DNA from: Flavobacterium crocinum
GTDB taxonomy: Bacteria > Bacteroidota > Bacteroidia > Flavobacteriales > Flavobacteriaceae
Length of the DNA stretch: 64,000 nucleotides
Reading direction: 5' to 3'
NCBI RefSeq assembly: GCF_003122385.1
Contig: NZ_CP029255.1
Span: 4,712,001 to 4,776,000, forward strand
Shown here: in pieces, positions 17,486 through 27,253 of the stretch
Layout: each line of letters starts with the position of its first letter
Numbering within the stretch: position 1 is the stretch's first letter
Translations under genes and position numbers: made by a program
Notes under the pieces: generated by a model
Databases searched by the model: none
What the model saw: only the letters and a program-made list of their open reading frames with translations
What the model was told of the DNA's origin: nothing

Positions 17486-18403
17486 TTATTTTCTTTCAAT
17501 TAGTCCCTTTAAAACGTCTGCAGAGATTGTTGTAATCGTTCCGTGTTTGTGTCCTTCGGGAAGGCTTATTTTGGAAGATACATCTTCGAAATGAACAAAA
17601 TCTGTTGTGCTTAACGCTTTATAATTTTTTGAACCGTAATTGTCATAATACAACAGCCAGTTTTTACCGACTTTTACCACCGTTGGGCCTTCTGATAAAT
17701 ACTCCGTTAATGGCGCAGAACTTTTTTGAAACGGTCCTAAAGGCGATTTTCCGAAAGCTACTTTTATATTTCGCATCGGTCTTGTGTTGTCTTTCAAAAC
17801 CAAAACATAATCTTTCTTTCCTTTTTTAACTATTACACAATCAATTACGCTGAAGCCTGGATCGTAATATAATTTTGTATCCGAAAACGTTTTGAAATCT
17901 TTTGTCGTTACATAATACATTCTGTGGTTGTTTTTCTCGTCTTCTACTCCTTTTTCAAATCGGAACGGAATTGTCGATGCCCAAATGATTATGTATTCTT
18001 TTTTCACATCATCATAAAAAATCTCAGGCGCCCAAACGTTTACGACTTCTGGTTCGTTTTTCATTACGGGAATGTATTGCTGTTCTGACCAATGAATCAA
18101 GTCTTTTGAGCTTGCATAACCAAAACCATTTCCGCCTTTCCAGTCGGTTGTCCAAACCATGTGATACGTTCCGTCAGCTCCTTTTGTGATGGATGGATCA
18201 CGCATGATTTTACTGGCTCCGATTTCGGGTTTTAAAAATGTTCCTTCTAATCCTTTCCAGTTGTAACCGTCTTCGCTGTACGCCAAATATAAGCCTTCTG
18301 TTGCAGGTTCTCTAAACGACGTAAAAAGATATAAATCTTTCTTTTTCTGCGAATAACTAATCGCAAAAAGTGAAAGGGTTAGTATGATGAATATTTTTTT
18401 CAT
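17486..18403 (-). CDS. GH43-type five-bladed propeller glycosidase
   Basis: 305 aa with a signal ending SYSQ near residue 18. The three GH43 acidic positions are visible in order: MRDPSI near residue 68 (general base Asp), VWAPEIF near 127 (pKa modulator position, Glu in place of Asp) and LSEGPTVV near 237 (general acid Glu). The length equals a single catalytic domain without a binding module. GH43 enzymes cut alpha-L-arabinofuranose, beta-xylose or beta-galactose; pectin context suggests arabinose or a galactan stub. The Glu at the middle position is a mild departure from the family. Confidence 0.82.
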   Translation of the reverse strand: MKKIFIILTLSLFAISYSQKKKDLYLFTSFREPATEGLYLAYSEDGYNWKGLEGTFLKPEIGASKIMRDPSITKGADGTYHMVWTTDWKGGNGFGYASSKDLIHWSEQQYIPVMKNEPEVVNVWAPEIFYDDVKKEYIIIWASTIPFRFEKGVEDEKNNHRMYYVTTKDFKTFSDTKLYYDPGFSVIDCVIVKKGKKDYVLVLKDNTRPMRNIKVAFGKSPLGPFQKSSAPLTEYLSEGPTVVKVGKNWLLYYDNYGSKNYKALSTTDFVHFEDVSSKISLPEGHKHGTITTISADVLKGLIERK

Positions 18404-18417
18404 GTCTTGTTTTCTTT

Positions 18418-18646
18418 TCCTGCAAGGTTTTCAAAACCTTGTAGGTATCTTTATGTTTAATCCAGAATCCTATTGATTCCAAAAAAGCCAAATCTTTCTC
18501 TTTAGCCCCGATCGAAGTGGAAATCCTTGTGAACTGGGGTTCAGTTTACAAGATTGTAACGAAGAGCGGGACGATGTTTCCAAAAATGCCTGATATTTCT
18601 GCTTCTAATTATTAATACCTAACAGGTTTTAAAAACCTGTTAGGAT
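18418..18646. repeat. Palindromes of three families
   Basis: CCTGCAAGGTTTTC to CTTGTAGGT at 18419-18446; a looser pair GCCCCGAT (from 18524) with AGCGGGAC (to about 18572); and ACCTAACAGGTTTT with AAAACCTGTTAGGA at 18618-18645. The last lies just downstream of the GH28 stop and could be its 3'-end hairpin. No gene is seen. Confidence 0.75.
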
Positions 18647-18658
18647 ACGTCTAAATGA

Positions 18659-20227
18659 TTATTCTGTAATTGCTTTTTTATCTAAATCTTTTCCCTTTTT
18701 TACTGCTGTTGTTACATTGTTGAACACATTGTTTTTCAGGAAAATATTTTTGGTGTCTTTTCCATTCGCCTCGATAAAAATATCGGTTTGATTGAATGGA
18801 AAATTATTGTTGATCAACGCATTTGAAACATTATCTAATTTGATAACCGGAACTCCTTTTATGGCTGTTGAAGATCCTACGTTGTCTAAAATTATATTTT
18901 TTGAATCTGATATTTTGAAAGAAGAACCAATTGTCGCATTTACTTTTACATCATGAAATTCAACATCTGTGGCTGTGTTTACCGTAAAACCTTCTTTTCC
19001 GTCCATATTGATGTTCGAGAAAGTAATGTTTTGGATTGGCATTTCGGTAATTCCTAAAATCTGTCCAGCTTTGTTTACGTTTGAAGCCGTAATATTGCTC
19101 ATATGAATATTTCTGAAAATCGGCGTTTTCTCCGTAACAGGTTCAACTGTAGTTCCTTTATCGTAAAAAAGGCTCAAAACGATGGCTTCTTCTTTGATGT
19201 TTTTCATGACGATATTATCGACGCGAATATCTTCTACCACTCCGCCTCTTCCACGAGCCGATTTGATACGGATTCCGCGATCTGTCCCGTCAAAAACACA
19301 ATTTGAAATCGTGATTTTTTTGATTCCGCCCGACATTTCGCTACCGATTACAACACCGCCGTGACCGCTTAACATGGTGCAGTTGGTGATGGTTACATTT
19401 TCTGTTGCTTTTCCGTATTTACGTCCGTCGCCGTCTCTTCCTGATTTGATTGTGATACAATCATCGCCAACACTGATATGGCAATTTGAAATGTGAACAT
19501 TGGTACAAGAAGAAGGATTGATTCCGTCTGTATTTGGCGAATGCGGATTAAAAATCGAAATTCCGGTAACGGTTACATTATCACAAAATTCTGGGTTGAT
19601 TGTCCAGAAAGGTGAGTTTTTAAAGGTTACGCCTTCAATTAAAATATTTTTGCAGTTGTAAGCTTGGAAAAAAGATGGTCTGAAAAACTTTTTATCAACT
19701 GTTCTTTTATAATACGGTTCTGTGTAAAGTCCTTTATTTTGCTCTTCCCACATGGTTTGGTATTTGGTTGGAGGAAGCGGTTCTTTGGCTGTTTCGATTC
19801 TGTACACTTCGTTCCACCACGCTTTTCCTTGTCCGTCGATTACGCCTCTACCTGTAATGGTAATATTTTCTACATCTTTTGCGTAAAATAAGGGTTGGAA
19901 ACTTTTCATTACAATTCCTTCGTAACGCATTTCTACATACGGAAGAAAATCATCGAAGTTCTCTGAGAACTTTAAAAGTGCTCCAGAATCTAGATGGATT
20001 GTAATGTTGCTTTTGAGTGTTAAGGCTCCTGTTAAATATTCTCCTGCTGGAAAAAAGATTGTTCCTCCGCCGTTTTTAGAAGCTTTTTCGATGGCATTCT
20101 GAATGGCTTGAGTACATTTTATTCCTTTGTTGTTTCCGCCTTCGTTTAGGATGTTTAACCAGCCGTCGTTTGCGAAAGTGGTGTTTAATCCGGTTATGAA
20201 GCAGAGTATTATTAGTATGTTTTTCAT
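18659..20227 (-). CDS. GH28 polygalacturonase-type hydrolase
   Basis: The start at 20227 (MKNILIILCFITGLNTTFA) gives a clean signal; the in-frame ATG at 20356 lies in repeat DNA. About 522 aa. A right-handed beta-helix with all GH28 signatures: NTDGINP near residue 230, GDDCITIKSG near 252, GHGGVVIGSEMSGG near 286 and RGIRIKSARGRGG near 319. These carry the catalytic Asp triad, the His and the Arg-Ile-Lys substrate site. It hydrolyses alpha-1,4 galacturonosyl bonds of homogalacturonan or a terminal galacturonate. The long N-terminal half (about residues 30-170) and the extra insert with YKRTVDKKFFRPSF suggest an exo-acting type. Confidence 0.92.
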   Translation of the reverse strand: MKNILIILCFITGLNTTFANDGWLNILNEGGNNKGIKCTQAIQNAIEKASKNGGGTIFFPAGEYLTGALTLKSNITIHLDSGALLKFSENFDDFLPYVEMRYEGIVMKSFQPLFYAKDVENITITGRGVIDGQGKAWWNEVYRIETAKEPLPPTKYQTMWEEQNKGLYTEPYYKRTVDKKFFRPSFFQAYNCKNILIEGVTFKNSPFWTINPEFCDNVTVTGISIFNPHSPNTDGINPSSCTNVHISNCHISVGDDCITIKSGRDGDGRKYGKATENVTITNCTMLSGHGGVVIGSEMSGGIKKITISNCVFDGTDRGIRIKSARGRGGVVEDIRVDNIVMKNIKEEAIVLSLFYDKGTTVEPVTEKTPIFRNIHMSNITASNVNKAGQILGITEMPIQNITFSNINMDGKEGFTVNTATDVEFHDVKVNATIGSSFKISDSKNIILDNVGSSTAIKGVPVIKLDNVSNALINNNFPFNQTDIFIEANGKDTKNIFLKNNVFNNVTTAVKKGKDLDKKAITE

Positions 20228-20243
20228 AGTTATGTTTTTTTTC

Positions 20244-20497
20244 TCTCGCAGATTTGGCAGATTGTGCAGATTTTTTTTTCTGCCACAGATTTTACAGATT
20301 AAAATGATTTTTTTTCTGCTTGATCTGCAAAATCTGAGAGAGTTTTTTATTCTCATTTTTTGTCATTCCGAGGAACGAGGAATCTCATTAGGAATTCCGT
20401 AAAGTAATTCGCCAATCTTTGACGAGCTTCGTGTGTGATCCTTCCTTCGTCAGGATGACAAGATTGTGTGTAAATGCTATTGTTTAAACCTGACAGG
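20244..20497. repeat. CGCAGATT inverted repeat followed by GTCATTCCGA element
   Basis: TTCTCTCGCAGATTTGGCAG (from 20242) faces CTGCAAAATCTGAGAGAG (to about 20342), with CCACAGATT inside. At 20360-20461, TTGTCATTCCGAGGAACGAG faces CCTTCCTTCGTCAGGATGACAA, the second intergenic family. A broken ACCTGACAGG copy ends the gap near 20488-20497. Confidence 0.78.
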
Positions 20498-20513
20498 CTT
20501 CTAAACTCTTACC

Positions 20514-21917
20514 TTACTTTGTCTTCAAAATCAGAACCCAGTCATTACCATCTTCTTTTTTTCCTTCTGGCTGAAAATTTTGAGTTCCTTTGTTATCAAA
20601 TGTTCCGATTTTAGTTTTCTTGCCATTTCTTGGATTGTACCAACTTGCTTCGAATTTGTCCCCAGCAATTTTTCCTAGTTTTACTTCTATTATTCTTCCG
20701 TTATAAGTGTATAATAAAGCGTATTTTTCTCCTTTTATAGCTGGAATATAATCGTATTTTTCTCCTTGATTCACCACTAAAGAAACATCTGGGACTCCTT
20801 CTAAAAATGGCACTTCTTCCATTAATTTCTTAATGTAAACCATTTGTTTTGCTCCAGGTGCATTAATCGCTGACGTCCATAATTCTTTGTTTCCGTAAGC
20901 TGGTTTATCGCCTTTTCTGAACATCTGCATTACAGCGTTGTGTCCGTATGTGTAACCTGCAGCGCCTGATAAAACCGACCAATATCCGTAACGGCGAACG
21001 TCGTTTGCTGTCCACTTTGGCTGAAGTGTGTCGTGTAAACCGTGTGGAATTCCTTCGTAAGATGGTTCTCCGTCAAGTGTAGGTTTTGTTGGTTTTAATT
21101 CGAAATCTCTAAGAACAAATTTGTAATTGTCTTCTTTGAAATTCGTTTTTACAGAATCCTGATTGTATCTTCTGTGTCCTGACTGGAACATATTGAAATC
21201 CAACCATTTTGCATTATGATAATCATCTGAAGAATCGGTTCTTCCAAACGGGTGGAAAGTCACTAACTGGTTTGGATTATTGGTTTTTAATGTATTTCCG
21301 ATAGCGTTCCAAATATCCTGAAATTCATTTCCGTGTGTGTCTCCACCGTTTAACCAGATTACATTGGTTCTGTTTTTATATCGATTAGCTAAGAACTTAG
21401 CATATTCAGTTGCTTGTTCTTTGCTTACTTTATTTCCTTTTGAAACATTGGTTCCCCAAACTGGAACCATCGCTACATAAATTCGGTTTTTCTGAGCTAC
21501 GTCTAAAGTGTAATCTACGTGATCCCAATAGTCGTATTGTTTTGCATCTTTGAAATCATTTCCTGCCGTAATCAAAGGTTTTGAAACGTCTTCGTTGATC
21601 AAAGCAGCATCACCATAAACGTTAACGGCATTGATGTTATGCAAAACCATTACCTGAACTACATTAAATCCTTTGTCTTTTCTGTCTTTGAAATATTTCT
21701 CAATTCCTGCTCTGTCCAGTTTTCCGAATGCCAGCCAGCCTGTGTCGCCAAGCCAGAAAAATGGTTTTTCGTTTTCGGTAACAAAATAATGCTGATTTTT
21801 AGATACTTTGATTTCAGGCAGAGTTGCTTTTGTTTTGGCAGATTGCGAAAACCCGCTTTGTGCTGTCAACATAAAGCTTATACAAAGAGCGTATAAAGAT
21901 TTTATTTTCAGATTCAT
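20514..21917 (-). CDS. GH140 apiosidase (DUF4038 family)
   Basis: 467 aa with a signal ending SGFSQ near residue 25. The N-terminal segment HYFVTENEKPFFWLGDTGW is the hallmark of DUF4038/GH140. The TIM barrel continues with NVVQVMVLHNINAVNVYGD, the catalytic Asp in NGGDTHGNE near residue 189 and the second acid in LDGEPSYEGIP near 282. The C-terminal domain (about 380-467) fits the small beta domain that follows the barrel in this family. In B. thetaiotaomicron the GH140 enzyme BT1012 releases apiose-linked side chains from the RG-II backbone, which makes this gene the best single marker of RG-II use in the window. Confidence 0.88.
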   Translation of the reverse strand: MNLKIKSLYALCISFMLTAQSGFSQSAKTKATLPEIKVSKNQHYFVTENEKPFFWLGDTGWLAFGKLDRAGIEKYFKDRKDKGFNVVQVMVLHNINAVNVYGDAALINEDVSKPLITAGNDFKDAKQYDYWDHVDYTLDVAQKNRIYVAMVPVWGTNVSKGNKVSKEQATEYAKFLANRYKNRTNVIWLNGGDTHGNEFQDIWNAIGNTLKTNNPNQLVTFHPFGRTDSSDDYHNAKWLDFNMFQSGHRRYNQDSVKTNFKEDNYKFVLRDFELKPTKPTLDGEPSYEGIPHGLHDTLQPKWTANDVRRYGYWSVLSGAAGYTYGHNAVMQMFRKGDKPAYGNKELWTSAINAPGAKQMVYIKKLMEEVPFLEGVPDVSLVVNQGEKYDYIPAIKGEKYALLYTYNGRIIEVKLGKIAGDKFEASWYNPRNGKKTKIGTFDNKGTQNFQPEGKKEDGNDWVLILKTK

Positions 21918-21952
21918 TTTGGTTTGTTTTTGAATTGTGTTCTTATTTTCTT

Positions 21953-22070
21953 GCCACAGATTTCACTGATTTAATGGATTTCCCAGGCTTTGTCTTTATA
22001 TTTTTTCCCGCAGATTTAACAGATTAGGAAGATTTTATTTTTAATCCTTTTAATCTGTGAAATCTGTGGC
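21953..22070. repeat. GCCACAGATT inverted repeat
   Basis: Arms 21953-21980 (GCCACAGATTTCACTGATTT...) and 22043-22070 (...AATCTGTGAAATCTGTGGC) pair at 25 of 28 positions. A shorter CGCAGATT half-element sits in the loop near 22010. Confidence 0.85.
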
Positions 22071-22073
22071 TAA

Positions 22074-25000
22074 CTATTTCTTAATTAAGAAAAGCACTTT
22101 TTCTTTTATTTCAGCTTGAGGGACTGTCACTTGTTTTCCTCCACTTATATTGGCTTTTTTCGTTATATTTCCTGTTGCTGCATTGATGGCAAATACTTCA
22201 AATGTTCCTTTTTCGTTTGATAAATCGATTGTGATATCCTGATCGTTTTTCAAATAAAAAAGATAGCTTTTTCCTTTGTTTTCGAGTTTCCAAAGATTGT
22301 CTGAAAACGTATTTCCATCAACTAATTTCATTTCGCTTAAAGCGGAATAAAACTGAGGCAGTTCAATTTTTGGAATGTTTGGCAATGAAGCTCCAGCCAT
22401 TAAAGCCGACCATCCGAATCTTGAAGAACCGTCTGTTGAATATAAAATGACTTTTTCAGGATATTTTTCTCTGTATTCTCTAACTGCACGATACACCTGA
22501 TTATCGGTTTCTTTTCCGGTTTTCAGTTTTCTGGCGTGCTGTCTTGGTGCTAAATTAACGCCTCCTTGCGGTGCGTAAGCTGAACCGTCTTCTTTGTAAT
22601 ACCAATAACGAATATCGATTACATCAACGGTTTTATTTCTTTTAGCATCATTTAAAATAGCATCCTGAACGTCTTTAGTAGCACTTAATCCAATTAATCC
22701 TTTTTTGCCTGTTTCATCTTTCCACTTTTGGGCTTGGTCTAACCAAAATTCCATAAAATGTAACGGACCTGTATACTCGGCACTTGTCAATTGAATTACG
22801 TTGCTGTTTTCCTGAAAGTTTTCGAATGATTTTCTAATGAAGCCTTCGTGTAATTTTCTTCTTTGAGCATTCGTAATATCGTAAAACTGCTCCGCCATAA
22901 AAATACGTTTGTCTCCTGCGTACGGCGGTGGCTCAGGAAATCCTGTGCTGTTGATATTGTTTGCAGAACGCCAAGGTGAACTTGCCCAATGTGCTCCAGC
23001 TTCTAAAATATTATGCTGAAAATATTGCTGATTGATTAACAATTGTCCGTTTGGTTCTGCCAGCGTTGCAAACTGCGCTAAACGACTCCAGTACCAATCG
23101 TTGAATTTTGTTAAATCGTATTTACTTAAATGATCCCAAGCAAAATCTTTTCCGCTTCTTGCGAAAGGCTGTTCGTAAAACGGTGGCCAAACATCATCAT
23201 CAATTCTGCGAACACGTTCGTGATCATCCATTCTTCTGTCATACCACAAACCGTAATTGTGTTCTAAGGCAACAATATTATTTTTAGTCAAATAATCTAC
23301 CGTTTCCTGCACTTTATCGGTCAATCCGTTTCCTGTTCTTCCTGGAACGAAACGAGTAATGTGCGGTGTTGATTTGTTTACGAAATCGTCTGTTAAATCA
23401 CCTCTCCACCATGCTACGTTGGTTTGTTTTCCTGCAATTACTTTTCCTTCAAAAGTTAACCAGCCATTTTCTGTAGTTACTTTAGAAGTTGATTTTTCTG
23501 TTTTATTTGAAGCAACTTTTAAATCGTTTGCATTTTTTAAACCCTTACTGTCTGTATTAATCGGATTTGCTTTTGAAGCTTCTGCAATTAACTCGTGTAG
23601 ACTTTTTGCGGTTGTTGCTGAATTTTTAGTTAATTCTGCAGCTACTTCTACACTCGGGCTTGAAGAAGCTTCTGAACCTAAATCATAGATAAAAGGCTGA
23701 ACTGGAAGTTTTCCTAATCTGGCTTCTAACTGTGTGTAGAATAAACTTCTTGGACTGATATGTTCGTTTACGTTTTTCCAATGTCCGTTTCCTCCAAATT
23801 GTCCCCAAACTCCAAAAGCCCAGTTTTGAGCTGTTGGCGGACTGTAACATTCTACTTTTGATGCCGATGATTCCCAGATTACAGAATTCGCAGATGTCCA
23901 TCCTGCGCCTCTTCCGCCTTGTTCTCTGTTGTTATAGCTTAATGCTTTTCCGTCGATATTAGCGATGTCAAATAAAACTCCTGTTGCCCAGCTTCCAATT
24001 GCACCGCTGCTTTCGAATGGTAAATGTGATTCGCATTGTACGAAAGCATTTGGACCTGTTGTCCCGAATCCGCCAACGGCAAAATCATGATATCCAAATT
24101 CGGAGTAACAACGCTGAAATAAAGTCTGCTGACCTTCTGTATAAAAAGTATGTCTTCTAAATGAAGCTATTTCTGAAATAGGTTCTGTAGCAATACAATC
24201 TTCAACCGTAACTTGCTGACTTGTTTTTAAAACCGTAACAGCTCCTCCTGCAAAATGTTTGAAATTCACTTGTTTTACCCAAGTATTTCTAGAATTTTCT
24301 ATACTTATTGCTTGCCATCTATGTTCTTCGTCTTTTAAATTTGAAGGGGTGTAAGTTGATTTCAATAAGATATTTTCAATTCCGATATGTTCAATTCTTC
24401 CTGCCCATGAGTAAACCGTTACTTTCGAAGTCCCGAAAACATCATCCAAAGACATTGTTATTGGTGCGTTTATGGTTACTTCGTTTCCGTTTATTTTGGT
24501 TACGACACGATTCCAAGTTGTAGTCCAATCTCCTTTTTTCCAGCCAATCCAAGAAGTTTCTCCACCAAAATCCTGCATGTTTACTTCTTTAATGAAATTA
24601 TCCGTTAAAGGTTTACTGATTTCGATTTCGTCTCCCACTTTTAATTTTGAAGTATTTTTTAACAGGATTTTCTGAGTTCCAAGTGGAGTATAAGCGTTGG
24701 CAAATTCAAATGAATCTTTATACACTCTATCGTTTATGCCTACAATTCTAATTAAAGCTTCTCTTTCTAATCCGGTTCCTAAAAGTACGGTTCCGTTTTC
24801 CGAGTTACCGCTTCCTCTTAAAACTACTCCTGATTTTCTGATATATAATGTTCCGCTAATTTTGAAAACTCCATTATCCAACAAAACAGCTCCACGAAAA
24901 CCTGATTTATCTGGTTTTAATGCACTTACATAATCAATTGCATTTTGGATTTTTTGTGTTGCATCTTCTTCTTGCTGAGAAACAAAAATCTTGTTTTCCA

Positions 25001-25226
25001 GATTTGGAAGTGCGGCTTCAGAATTTCTATATCCTGCAAAAGAAAAATCAGGGATTTGATTTCCTTGACTATCTGTAGTGAAAGAAAGTTTGCCTTCTTT
25101 GGTTTTAACGATATCTGGGAAATTGTTTTGGGCTGTGATGTTTCCGCTAATGAAAAGAATGATACACATTAACGAAAATGTGTTTTTATAAGAAGAAACT
25201 ATATTTTGTAATTGATTGAAATTCAC
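22074..25226 (-). CDS. Two-domain protein: parallel beta-helix plus TIM-like C-terminal domain (uncharacterised)
   Basis: 1050 aa with a signal ending ITAQ near residue 33. Residues about 60-515 look like a pectin-lyase-type beta-helix (FRGAVLLDNGVFKISGTLYI, NTWVKQVNFKHFAGGAVTVL, EDCIATEPISEIASFRRHTF). Residues about 520-585 are a Ser/Ala/Lys-rich linker. From GWLTFEGK near 585 to the end, the text suits an (alpha/beta)8 glycosidase with a small C-terminal sandwich: WWRGDLTDDF, ALEHNYGLWYDRRMDDHERV, FMAEQFYDITNAQRRKLHEG, YSTDGSSRFGWSALM. Such proteins are annotated only by domain-of-unknown-function names (DUF6298/DUF4955 type); relation to an RG-II family such as GH138 is possible but unproven. 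It lies between PL1 and GH140 and should be periplasmic. Confidence 0.6.
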   Translation of the reverse strand: MNFNQLQNIVSSYKNTFSLMCIILFISGNITAQNNFPDIVKTKEGKLSFTTDSQGNQIPDFSFAGYRNSEAALPNLENKIFVSQQEEDATQKIQNAIDYVSALKPDKSGFRGAVLLDNGVFKISGTLYIRKSGVVLRGSGNSENGTVLLGTGLEREALIRIVGINDRVYKDSFEFANAYTPLGTQKILLKNTSKLKVGDEIEISKPLTDNFIKEVNMQDFGGETSWIGWKKGDWTTTWNRVVTKINGNEVTINAPITMSLDDVFGTSKVTVYSWAGRIEHIGIENILLKSTYTPSNLKDEEHRWQAISIENSRNTWVKQVNFKHFAGGAVTVLKTSQQVTVEDCIATEPISEIASFRRHTFYTEGQQTLFQRCYSEFGYHDFAVGGFGTTGPNAFVQCESHLPFESSGAIGSWATGVLFDIANIDGKALSYNNREQGGRGAGWTSANSVIWESSASKVECYSPPTAQNWAFGVWGQFGGNGHWKNVNEHISPRSLFYTQLEARLGKLPVQPFIYDLGSEASSSPSVEVAAELTKNSATTAKSLHELIAEASKANPINTDSKGLKNANDLKVASNKTEKSTSKVTTENGWLTFEGKVIAGKQTNVAWWRGDLTDDFVNKSTPHITRFVPGRTGNGLTDKVQETVDYLTKNNIVALEHNYGLWYDRRMDDHERVRRIDDDVWPPFYEQPFARSGKDFAWDHLSKYDLTKFNDWYWSRLAQFATLAEPNGQLLINQQYFQHNILEAGAHWASSPWRSANNINSTGFPEPPPYAGDKRIFMAEQFYDITNAQRRKLHEGFIRKSFENFQENSNVIQLTSAEYTGPLHFMEFWLDQAQKWKDETGKKGLIGLSATKDVQDAILNDAKRNKTVDVIDIRYWYYKEDGSAYAPQGGVNLAPRQHARKLKTGKETDNQVYRAVREYREKYPEKVILYSTDGSSRFGWSALMAGASLPNIPKIELPQFYSALSEMKLVDGNTFSDNLWKLENKGKSYLFYLKNDQDITIDLSNEKGTFEVFAINAATGNITKKANISGGKQVTVPQAEIKEKVLFLIKK

Positions 25227-25321
25227 TTTTTCTTATTTTAAATTTCAGAATTTAGGCTTTAGATTCTTAAAATTAACCTTTTAAGGAACAATAAATTTAT
25301 AAAATCCTATTTTCTCCAATC

Positions 25322-25484
25322 TTGTCATTTCGACGAAGGAGAAATCTTCGTTGCTATATCGCCAAAGATTGATATACTTTGTGGAGCTTCTTGCGAAGAT
25401 TCCTCGTTCCTCGGAATGACAAACTTTGGGTATATTCTTTGTGTTATTAAACCTGACAGGTTTTAAAAACCTGTCAGGTTTGCG
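25322..25484. repeat. GTCATTTCGA element followed by ACCTGACAGG palindrome
   Basis: TTGTCATTTCGACGAAGGAG (from 25322) and AAATCTTCG face CGAAGATTCCTCG and TCCTCGGAATGACAA (to 25421). ACCTGACAGGTTTT and AAAACCTGTCAGGT form a perfect palindrome at about 25451-25480, just downstream of the stop of the 1050-aa protein's upstream neighbour in coordinates and before the PL1 stop codon. Confidence 0.78.
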
Positions 25485-25498
25485 TTGAGAATACTTAA

Positions 25499-27205
25499 CT
25501 ATTGCAACAATGACTTTAACTTAGCCAAAGTATCTGTATTATTTTCGATTTTCGTCCAATCTGTTTTACTAGTTGGATCGATTCCGTTAAAATACTTTTC
25601 TATATTCGTATATCCGTCTCCATTCGCATCTTTATTAGCATCTGAAGCGTCATTTGGATTTAAACCATATTTCTTTTCCCAAGCATCTGGAATTCCGTCA
25701 TTATCAGAATCCTTATACGCTTTTCCTTTGTAAGTCGGATATCCTCCAACTTGGTTAGGATGTGTTATAATTCCTTTTTTGTAAGAATCGGCAGGTAATC
25801 TTCTTTTGATATATTCTTTTCCGATTGCATTTTCTAAACCGTCTTTTACTTCGATTTTTCCTGTTCTAACTTGTTTTAGGATTCTTTCATCTACAGCATC
25901 TCTTTTTGGAATTGTTGCTCCAACATTTGCTAAAACAAAATCATAAGCTTCTTCTGCCGACATGATATTAAACTTTGGCATCGAGAAAGGTTTTGGCTGC
26001 TTAATAGCTTCTAAAAATTCTTTCGTTTCTGCTTCTGGAAGGTTTTCCAATTGTACTCCACCATTCCAGTTATCTGCTGTAACTTCAGGAGAGCCTACTA
26101 TAAAATTTCCTGAAACATATGCTCTTCCGTATTGTTTTGGCTCAATATATCCAGACTCAGGTTTTACAATTCTATGTGAAATAGGCTCGTTTACAGGAGT
26201 TATTGGTCCTGGTTTAAAATAATTGTTGATAATGTTCAACATCGAACGATAATCTCCCCCGTCAAGTGTACGATTCCACCAATTGAATACTACGTTATTC
26301 ACAAAATTAAAGTCGCCGTACATTCCGATAGAAGCATTTCTTGAAATGTTGTCTGCCCATAAATTGCGCATAAAAGTACTATTTAATCCGCCGATTGTAC
26401 TTCCGAAAGCATGATTGTACGTATCTAAACCTTCTGATGAAATAGTGTTTTGTATCGTGATATTACAAGCAGGAAGTTTTTCCAGTTTTGATTTTGCATT
26501 AGCTGCAAACTGATGTCTGTATAAAGAAATATTTTCGTCTAATCCCCAGCTTACAGAGCAGTGATCTACGATAATATTCCCCATTGGGTTTCCTCCAAGA
26601 GCATCGTCTCTTCTTGTAACTTCAGTTGCACCACGTCTGAAACGCATGTGTCTAATAATGACATCGTGTGTATCAATTTCTAAAGTTTCTCCCGCAATAC
26701 AGATTCCGTCACCCGGAGCAGTTTGTCCTGCAATGGTCACATAAGGCGCACGCATGCTGATTCTTTTCTTTAGCTGAATAATTCCTGAAACGTTGAAAAC
26801 AATCGTTCTAGCTCCTACCGCTTCACAGGCTTCACGGAAAGTTCCTTTTCCGCTGTCTTCTAAACTTGTAACTACAAATATTTTTCCGCCACGTCCACCT
26901 TGCGTGTAAGCTCCGCCACCTTCAGCACCCGGGAAAGCAGGAATATCAGCAAAAACAAAATCTTTTGGATACGAAGCCCAAGGTAAATATGGTTTCCCTT
27001 GTTTTGCTTCTTCTTTGATTACGTGAAGATTAGCATTCCAGATTTCGCTCAGCCTTTTTTCTTCGTCAGCTAAAATAGCATCTGCTTTTGCCTGAACATC
27101 TTTTGGAATTACAGGATATTGGGCATACGCCGCTGAAACAAGCGAACAAAATGAGAAAGCCATTAAGGTTCTCTTTAAATTACGGTTTGGAAAAATATTT
27201 TGCAT
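25499..27205 (-). CDS. PL1-type pectate lyase with Ca-binding C-terminal repeat (copy A)
   Basis: 568 aa with a signal ending AYAQ near residue 29. The PL1 helix starts at AFPGAEGGGAYTQGGRGGKI near 90, with TIAGQTAPGDGICIAG, IIRHMRFRRGATEVTRRDDA and VDHCSVSWGLDENISLYR following. The Asp-rich turns fit Ca-dependent beta-elimination of polygalacturonate. The C-terminus has DSDNDGIPDAWEKKYGLNPN and DANGDGYTNIEKYFNG, a thrombospondin-3/EF-hand-like Ca-binding pair common at the end of Bacteroidota pectate lyases. It is clearly paralogous to 28219-29931, with DUF3826 between them. Confidence 0.9.
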   Translation of the reverse strand: MQNIFPNRNLKRTLMAFSFCSLVSAAYAQYPVIPKDVQAKADAILADEEKRLSEIWNANLHVIKEEAKQGKPYLPWASYPKDFVFADIPAFPGAEGGGAYTQGGRGGKIFVVTSLEDSGKGTFREACEAVGARTIVFNVSGIIQLKKRISMRAPYVTIAGQTAPGDGICIAGETLEIDTHDVIIRHMRFRRGATEVTRRDDALGGNPMGNIIVDHCSVSWGLDENISLYRHQFAANAKSKLEKLPACNITIQNTISSEGLDTYNHAFGSTIGGLNSTFMRNLWADNISRNASIGMYGDFNFVNNVVFNWWNRTLDGGDYRSMLNIINNYFKPGPITPVNEPISHRIVKPESGYIEPKQYGRAYVSGNFIVGSPEVTADNWNGGVQLENLPEAETKEFLEAIKQPKPFSMPKFNIMSAEEAYDFVLANVGATIPKRDAVDERILKQVRTGKIEVKDGLENAIGKEYIKRRLPADSYKKGIITHPNQVGGYPTYKGKAYKDSDNDGIPDAWEKKYGLNPNDASDANKDANGDGYTNIEKYFNGIDPTSKTDWTKIENNTDTLAKLKSLLQ

Positions 27206-27253
27206 TGTATTGTGTGGTCTAGTTAATAGTTTTTGGTGTAAAGTTTTAAGAGA

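Noticed and set aside
20228..20356. Extension of the GH28 gene to an ATG at 20356
   Set aside because: It translates CGCAGATT-type repeat DNA and leaves the signal peptide internal; the start at 20227 is normal.
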